From an uncultured Collinsella sp. (GTDB lineage: Bacteria; Actinomycetota; Coriobacteriia; Coriobacteriales; Coriobacteriaceae), in NCBI GenBank assembly GCA_900547025.1, contig UREZ01000017.1:1-26061 (forward strand): a DNA stretch of 26,061 nt. The letters run 5' to 3'. The translations under genes were made by a program, and so were the position numbers. How positions within the stretch are numbered: the first letter of the stretch is position 1; every line of letters starts with the position of its first letter. Below, one piece after another: positions 21,968 to 26,061 of the stretch. The notes under the pieces were generated by a model that was not told the origin of the DNA, did no database searches, and worked only from the letters and a program-made list of their open reading frames with translations.

Positions 21968-21973
21968 GTTATA
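21968..21973 (-). promoter_or_regulatory. candidate glmU promoter -10
   Basis: TATAAC on the minus strand lies 16 bases before the glmU start. The -35 is not clear. On the other strand TATGAT near 22009 could serve the ECF operon. The rest of 21953-22151 shows only a GGCGGC/GCCGCC hairpin and no recognisable riboswitch. Confidence 0.35.
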
Positions 21974-22151
21974 GAGACGTGTGTTTGGAAACGATACACG
22001 GCGCAATATGATACCGCAGGCATATGATGAGCGCGTAACGATTGGTTTGCGGCGGCTGAGGCTTGCGCCGCCGGCGTGGTGTTTGCACTGCTTGCGTGCG
22101 GCATTGGCGGTGCTGCGGAGCTGTCGTTTGCGCGAGGGGACGGGGGTGCCC

Positions 22152-23039
22152 GTGGACAACATACGAGAGGAGTTTGGCGGCGAGCCCGTCGCGGCATTCT
22201 CGATGTCGCATCCAGCTGTGCCGGCGCTCTATATAGTGCTGACGCTGGGGCTCACCATGTTCTCGATGCAGCCGGTGCTGATTGCGCTGTCACTTGCGGG
22301 CGGCTTGGCGTATGGATTTGCGACGCGTGGGGCTGCCCGCACGCTGGGCGCACTTCGCTGGCAGCTGCCGGTGATTTTGATTATCGCGCTGGTCAATCCA
22401 CTGTTTAGTGCCTCGGGCTCGACGGAGCTGTTCCGTATTGGCATGCGCGCGGTGTATCTGGAGAGCATGGTATACGGCCTGTGCATGGGCGGGCTGTTTG
22501 TGGCGAGCGTGCTGTGGTTTGAGGCCGCGGCGTCGATGCTCGAATACGACAAGGTGCTCGCGCTTTTGGGTAACGCCGCACCGGTGATCGCGCTCATGAT
22601 CTCGATGTGCATGAGGCTTATCCCGCAGTTTTTGCGCCGCGGCCGTACGGTGCTGGCGGTGCAGGATGCGATTGATGTGCCGGGCCGCGCGCCGGCCGAC
22701 CCCGTGCGCTCGCGCCTGCGGGCATCGAGTGCATTGATGGGCTGGGGCATGGAAGATTCGTTGGAGCGCGCGGACGCGATGCGCTCGCGCGGGTGGGGCG
22801 CCGCGACGCGTCGTACGACGTATGCGCGGTATCGGCTGGGGCGCAGCGACGTTGCCGCGCTGGTTGGGCTTGCGCTGTTTGGTGCTGCCGCGGTGGCGGT
22901 GGCGTGGACCGCGACGACGCAGTATTCGTTTTATCCGCAGCTCTCGGTGCCGGCGCCGTGGCCGGGCTATGTCGTGTACGCTGCCTGGATGGTGCTGCCT
23001 TGCGCGTTGCACGCGAGTGATGAGAAGAGGTTTGGCTGA
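22152..23039 (+). CDS. ECF transporter transmembrane subunit EcfT
   Basis: EcfT joins the ATPases to the vitamin-binding S component. The 295-residue protein has four to five membrane helices (for example around ALYIVLTLGLTMFS and LPVILIIALVNPLF). The long cytosolic coupling region carries a DAMRSRGWG stretch that corresponds to the Ala-Arg-Gly motifs contacting the ATPases. The start is uncertain: GTG 22152, GTG 22146 (both after GAGGGGACGGGG) and ATG 22203 are in frame. Upstream codons remain open to 21981 but would overlap the glmU promoter. The stop overlaps the ATPase start by one base (TGATG), so translation is coupled. Confidence 0.8.
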   Translation: MDNIREEFGGEPVAAFSMSHPAVPALYIVLTLGLTMFSMQPVLIALSLAGGLAYGFATRGAARTLGALRWQLPVILIIALVNPLFSASGSTELFRIGMRAVYLESMVYGLCMGGLFVASVLWFEAAASMLEYDKVLALLGNAAPVIALMISMCMRLIPQFLRRGRTVLAVQDAIDVPGRAPADPVRSRLRASSALMGWGMEDSLERADAMRSRGWGAATRRTTYARYRLGRSDVAALVGLALFGAAAVAVAWTATTQYSFYPQLSVPAPWPGYVVYAAWMVLPCALHASDEKRFG

Positions 23040-24682
23040 TGGCTCGGTTGGATAGGGGCCCGGTGTCGGGCGCGGCGTGCGGCCCGGATATGCCGGCGAT
23101 TGAGGTGCGGAGCCTGAGCTTTGCCTACCCCGATGCTGATGCTGCGGTGCTCGAGGGGCTCGACTGGTCTGTTTCCCAAGGTGCATTTGCGCTGCTTGTT
23201 GGCGGTACCGGATCGGGTAAGTCGACGCTGCTGTCGCTGCTCAAACCCGAGATCGCTCCGGCGGGCGAGCGCACTGGCGAACTGCGCGTGCTGGGCGAGA
23301 ACGTCGCCGACATGGATGTGCGGGAATCGGCGGAGCGCGTGGGCTATGTGTTCCAGGATCCCGAGAACCAGATCGTGTGCGAAACCGTGTGGCACGAGAT
23401 GGCGTTTGGCCTGGAAAACTTGGGGCTAGCGCGTGATGAGATGCGCCGTCGCGTAGCTGAGACCAGCTATTTCTTTGGGCTGGAAGATTGGCTCCACCGC
23501 GACACCGATACGCTTTCGGGCGGACGCAAACAGTTGCTGTCGTTGGCGGCCGTTCTGACGCTGCGCCCGCGCGTGCTGCTGCTCGACGAGCCCACGTCTC
23601 AGCTTGATCCGGTTGCGGAGAAGAATTTCCTGCACGCGCTGTTTCGTGTGAATCGCGAGCTGGGCTGCACGGTTGTTGTGGCGACGCATCAGCCGCGCCC
23701 AATGCTCGAATACGCGACGTGTGCGTACCGGATTGAGGGCGGTCGCGTGCGCGAGGTGGCGGATATGGCTTCCTTGGGACGCCGAGAACCGCTGTTTTCC
23801 GATGACATGTTGGGGTGGGGTGCCATCCGATGTGCAAAAAACGGAGTGTTCAGCAGGCGTGAGGACAATTTGGGCTCTCTGGAGCCGCCCGGGGACGTAT
23901 CGAGCGCGAAAAAAAGTTCGGAATTGGACAAATCGTCCGAATTTGTGGCGCAAACGTCGCTCGAGAACGGCTCGGAAGCCTTCTCGCGCACGGATGGAAG
24001 CAGAATACTCCAAAAAATGCACGGCGGGTCGGCTACCACCCTGTCGGAAGGCTGGTTTCGCTACGATCGAGCGTCCGGCTGGGTGCTGCGTGGGCTCGAT
24101 GCGTCGTTTTCGGCTGGCGCGGTGCATGCGGTTGTGGGCGGTAACGGCTGCGGCAAGTCGACGATGCTTTCGGTGCTGGCCAAGACTGCCAAGCTGCAGC
24201 GTGGTCGTATGGTGCGCGGGGCGGCCTCGGCTGCGCTGCTGCCGCAGAACCCCAAGGCCCTGCTGCTTGCCGAGACGGTGCGCGACGAGCTGATGGAATG
24301 GGCCTCGACCTGCGGATATGACGAGAACTTGGCGCGGGAGCGTGCGGCGCAACTGGGATTAGACGGCCTGGAGGCGCGCCGCCCCTACGACCTCTCGGGC
24401 GGACAGCGCCAGCTGCTTGCACTGGCAAAGCTGCTGCTGATCGGCCCCGAGCTGCTGCTGCTTGATGAGCCCACCAAGGGTTTGGACCTGGCCAGCCGCC
24501 GCATCATCGCTCGCGCCCTGCGTGACCATGCGAAAGCTGGCGGTACCGTCATCATGGCCACGCACGACTTAGACTTTGCCGAGCAGGCGTCCGATGACGT
24601 CGCCATGATGTTCGACGGCGAGATTGCCTGCGTGGAGCCCCCGGCCGACTTCTTTGCCGACAACGTGTTCTATAGGGCGTGA
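23039..24682 (+). CDS. fused double ATPase of an ECF transporter (EcfA1-EcfA2 type)
   Basis: One 547-residue protein carries both ATPases of the importer. Domain 1 (about 20-262) has Walker A GGTGSGKST (55-63), the Q-loop VFQDPENQIVCETV typical of EcfA, the signature LSGGRKQ, and Walker B VLLLDEPTSQLD. Domain 2 (about 330-547) has Walker A GGNGCGKST (367-375), a NPKALLLAETV Q-loop region, LSGGQRQ, and LLLLDEPTKGLD. The linker (about 265-328) is Ser/Glu/Lys-rich and is encoded by a less GC-rich, repeat-like stretch. Fused EcfA proteins are known in Actinobacteria. The S component gene starts 4 bases after the stop. Confidence 0.92.
   Translation: MARLDRGPVSGAACGPDMPAIEVRSLSFAYPDADAAVLEGLDWSVSQGAFALLVGGTGSGKSTLLSLLKPEIAPAGERTGELRVLGENVADMDVRESAERVGYVFQDPENQIVCETVWHEMAFGLENLGLARDEMRRRVAETSYFFGLEDWLHRDTDTLSGGRKQLLSLAAVLTLRPRVLLLDEPTSQLDPVAEKNFLHALFRVNRELGCTVVVATHQPRPMLEYATCAYRIEGGRVREVADMASLGRREPLFSDDMLGWGAIRCAKNGVFSRREDNLGSLEPPGDVSSAKKSSELDKSSEFVAQTSLENGSEAFSRTDGSRILQKMHGGSATTLSEGWFRYDRASGWVLRGLDASFSAGAVHAVVGGNGCGKSTMLSVLAKTAKLQRGRMVRGAASAALLPQNPKALLLAETVRDELMEWASTCGYDENLARERAAQLGLDGLEARRPYDLSGGQRQLLALAKLLLIGPELLLLDEPTKGLDLASRRIIARALRDHAKAGGTVIMATHDLDFAEQASDDVAMMFDGEIACVEPPADFFADNVFYRA
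23832..24022 (+). repeat. 191-bp repeat-like insert translated as the EcfA linker
   Basis: The segment begins GTGCAAAAAACGGAGTGTTC and ends with a related inverted end, GAATACTCCAAAAAATGCAC, matching at 15 of 23 positions over the full ends. The mismatches are mainly the A-tract, which is A on the same strand at both ends. Inside is a second partial palindrome, TTCGGAATTGGAC with GTCCGAATTTG, near 23920-23955. The stretch is visibly more A/T-rich than the flanking ATPase codons and stays open in frame. It may be an old insertion or a tolerated low-complexity linker. Confidence 0.45.
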
Positions 24683-24686
24683 TGGG

Positions 24687-25400
24687 ATGACGGACTGTCG
24701 TTTCTCGCGTTTACTCACAAAACTGGAGATCCCGCTGTTGTTGGCGGTGCCGGCGGTGATGGCAGCGGCGTTGCTGGCGGGCGTTGAGCAGGCGGCGCTT
24801 GCCATGCTTGTCGTGGTGGCGCTGGTGCTTGCACTGTTCTTTGCGGGTTACGAGGCATCTCGTCCGGGTTTGCGCCAGATTATGCCCACGCTGGTGCTGG
24901 CGGCGCTGGCGGCGGCGGGGCGCATCCTGTTTGGGCCCATTCCCGACTTTAAACCGGTGAGCGCCATCGCCATTATCGCGGGGGCGGTGCTTGGTCGCCG
25001 CAATGGTTTTATGGTTGGCGCGCTGGCGGCGCTGACCAGCAATTTCTTTTTTGGACAGGGCATGTGGACGCCATGGCAGATGTATGCCTGGGGGCTCGTG
25101 GGATACGTTGGCGGTGCGCTGGCGTATGCGGGTGCGTTCGACCGCGCCGATGGCACCGTGCGCATGCCGGCGCTACTGACCTACGGCTTTGCTTCGGGTT
25201 TGCTGTACGGCGTGGTGATCAACGCGTATGACATCATTGGGTTTGTACAGCCGCTTACTTGGGCGGGTGCCGTGGCGCGTCTTGCCACGGCAGTGCCGTT
25301 CGATATCACACACGGCCTTGCGACCTGCGTGTTTTTGGCCGCCTTGTACAAGCCTTGGTGTCGCCGCATTAACCGTGTCGTCGTGAAATACGGGCTGTAA
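24687..25400 (+). CDS. ECF transporter substrate-binding (S) component
   Basis: A 237-residue membrane protein with about six helices. FGPIPDFKPVSAIAIIAG, then GRRNGFMVGALAALTSN and GQGMWTPWQMYAWGLVG form the conserved core of the ECF S-component class annotated as PF12822-like. Some members with the GQGxWTPWQM pattern are linked to cobalamin uptake (CbrT), but the vitamin cannot be fixed from sequence and no riboswitch was found upstream. The start ATG 24687 lies 4 bases after the EcfA stop, with only a weak AGGGCG site, so translation likely depends on coupling. It completes an EcfT-EcfAA-S unit dedicated to one substrate. Confidence 0.85.
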   Translation: MTDCRFSRLLTKLEIPLLLAVPAVMAAALLAGVEQAALAMLVVVALVLALFFAGYEASRPGLRQIMPTLVLAALAAAGRILFGPIPDFKPVSAIAIIAGAVLGRRNGFMVGALAALTSNFFFGQGMWTPWQMYAWGLVGYVGGALAYAGAFDRADGTVRMPALLTYGFASGLLYGVVINAYDIIGFVQPLTWAGAVARLATAVPFDITHGLATCVFLAALYKPWCRRINRVVVKYGL

Positions 25401-25424
25401 GGCATTTCGCGTTCCCTCACGAAC

Positions 25425-25487
25425 TTGCGGTGGAATAGTTCTCGTTTTTGGCTATTTGCTGCCCAAACAGGAACTATTCCACCGCAA
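25425..25487. terminator. 17-bp perfect inverted repeat after the ECF operon
   Basis: TTGCGGTGGAATAGTTC (25425-25441) pairs perfectly with 25471-25487 around a 29-base loop. It lies between convergent genes. No T-tract follows, so it could be a repeat element instead of a terminator. A G-rich run (25494-25506) and a short CTGTCCCCC near 25527 lie between it and the next gene. Confidence 0.55.
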
Positions 25488-25549
25488 CTTATAGGGGGGA
25501 GGGGGGTCACATGATCTGTTTTTCTCTGTCCCCCAGGAATTACTTGGGG

Positions 25550-26061
25550 CTAGAGCTCTAGCGTGAGGGTGACGGGGCAGTGGTCGCTGCCGAAGATATC
25601 GCCGCGGATACCGGTGTCGCGCACGGTATTGGCGATCGAATCGCTTACCAGAAAGTAATCGATGCGCCAGCCGGCGTTGTTCTTGCGGGCATTAAAGCGA
25701 TAGCTCCACCAGCTGTAGACGCCCTCAACGTCCGGATTAGCCGTGCGCCAGGTATCGGTAAAGCCGGCGTTGAGCAGCTCGGTAAACTTACCGCGCTCTT
25801 CGTCCGAAAAGCCTGCGTTGCCGCGGTTGGACTTGGGGTTCTTAAGGTCGATCTCTTCGTGCGCTACGTTAAAGTCGCCGCAGGTCACCACGGGCTTGCC
25901 GGTCTCGCGCTCAAGCGCGCTCAAAAAGCCGCGATAGGCATCGTCCCAGGCCATGCGCACATCGATGCGCGCGAGCTCGTTTTGGGCGTTGGGCGTATAG
26001 ACATCCACAAACCAGAACTTGTCGAACTCCAACGCGCAGACGCGGCCCTCGGTTGCGGCTT
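25550..26061 (-). CDS. exodeoxyribonuclease III (partial, N-terminus outside the window)
   Basis: This is the C-terminal 170 residues of an exonuclease III / AP endonuclease, which removes damaged ends and cuts abasic sites in DNA repair. The frame is open through the right edge. Visible motifs are the VDVYTPNAQ strand, the CGDFNVAHEEIDL motif with the catalytic Asp and Asn, the WSYRFNARKNNAGWRIDYFLVS region, and the closing GSDHCPVTL with the catalytic His. The pattern is closest to the ExoA/XthA group. The stop is at 25550-25552. The N-terminal metal-binding residues are not in view. Confidence 0.93.
   Translation of the reverse strand, partial: AATEGRVCALEFDKFWFVDVYTPNAQNELARIDVRMAWDDAYRGFLSALERETGKPVVTCGDFNVAHEEIDLKNPKSNRGNAGFSDEERGKFTELLNAGFTDTWRTANPDVEGVYSWWSYRFNARKNNAGWRIDYFLVSDSIANTVRDTGIRGDIFGSDHCPVTLTLEL

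Noticed and set aside
20525..22027. 500-codon open frame on the plus strand across glmU
   Set aside because: The Gly/Val/Asp-rich product is typical of antisense frames of high-GC genes; glmU on the other strand is clear.
21953..22151. Cobalamin or other vitamin riboswitch before the ECF operon
   Set aside because: I could not find the conserved B12-box or any other known aptamer core in this 200-base gap.

Overview
The window is high-GC DNA that looks like a chromosome segment of an anaerobic Gram-positive actinobacterium of the Coriobacteriia, most likely Collinsella or a close relative. This is inferred from the mix of an iron-sulfur PurF, a class B sortase, an NfnAB transhydrogenase, a Tat-type amino-acid-binding lipoprotein, strong AGGAGG ribosome sites and abundant short intergenic repeats. 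No sequence search was possible, so the genus is a judgement. Most genes are housekeeping. There is no rRNA, tRNA, CRISPR array, transposase or phage gene.

Layout. 1-2300 (+): an 88-bp perfect hairpin, then purE, a class B sortase and a MoaE-like protein, closed by a two-way terminator. 2319-3548 (-): a CmpB-type membrane protein. 3845-7467 (+): purF, purM and purN, de novo purine steps. 7620-9973 (+): a PTS EIIA protein, a membrane-anchored parvulin foldase and a GatB/YqeY protein, separated by GGGGACAG-core repeats. 10263-13292 (+): a complete polar amino-acid ABC importer (ATPase, Tat lipoprotein, two permeases). 13464-14087 (+): a cytidylate-kinase-like protein. 14212-16451 (-): nfnA-nfnB, ferredoxin/NAD(P)H electron bifurcation. 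16813-21952 (-): glmU, prs, an unknown nuclease-like gene and pth. 22152-25400 (+): an ECF vitamin importer (EcfT, fused double ATPase EcfA, S component). 25550-26061 (-): the C-terminal part of an exonuclease III, cut by the window edge.

How genes relate. PurE, PurF, PurM and PurN act in IMP synthesis, and Prs makes the PRPP that PurF uses. GlmU makes UDP-GlcNAc for the wall to which the sortase would anchor proteins.

The most unusual part is 17557-19275. In many Gram-positive bacteria glmU-prs-(ctc)-pth is a conserved gene row. Here ctc is absent, and between prs and pth lies a gene for a PD-(D/E)XK-like protein. It is flanked by two diverged ~200-bp elements in opposite orientation, each bounded by inverted repeats of 24-27 bp. 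Other repeat-type signals are a dispersed family with a GGGACAGG core inside variable stems (at least eight copies), a 106-bp palindrome at 13293, and a repeat-like segment translated in frame as the linker of the fused EcfA.
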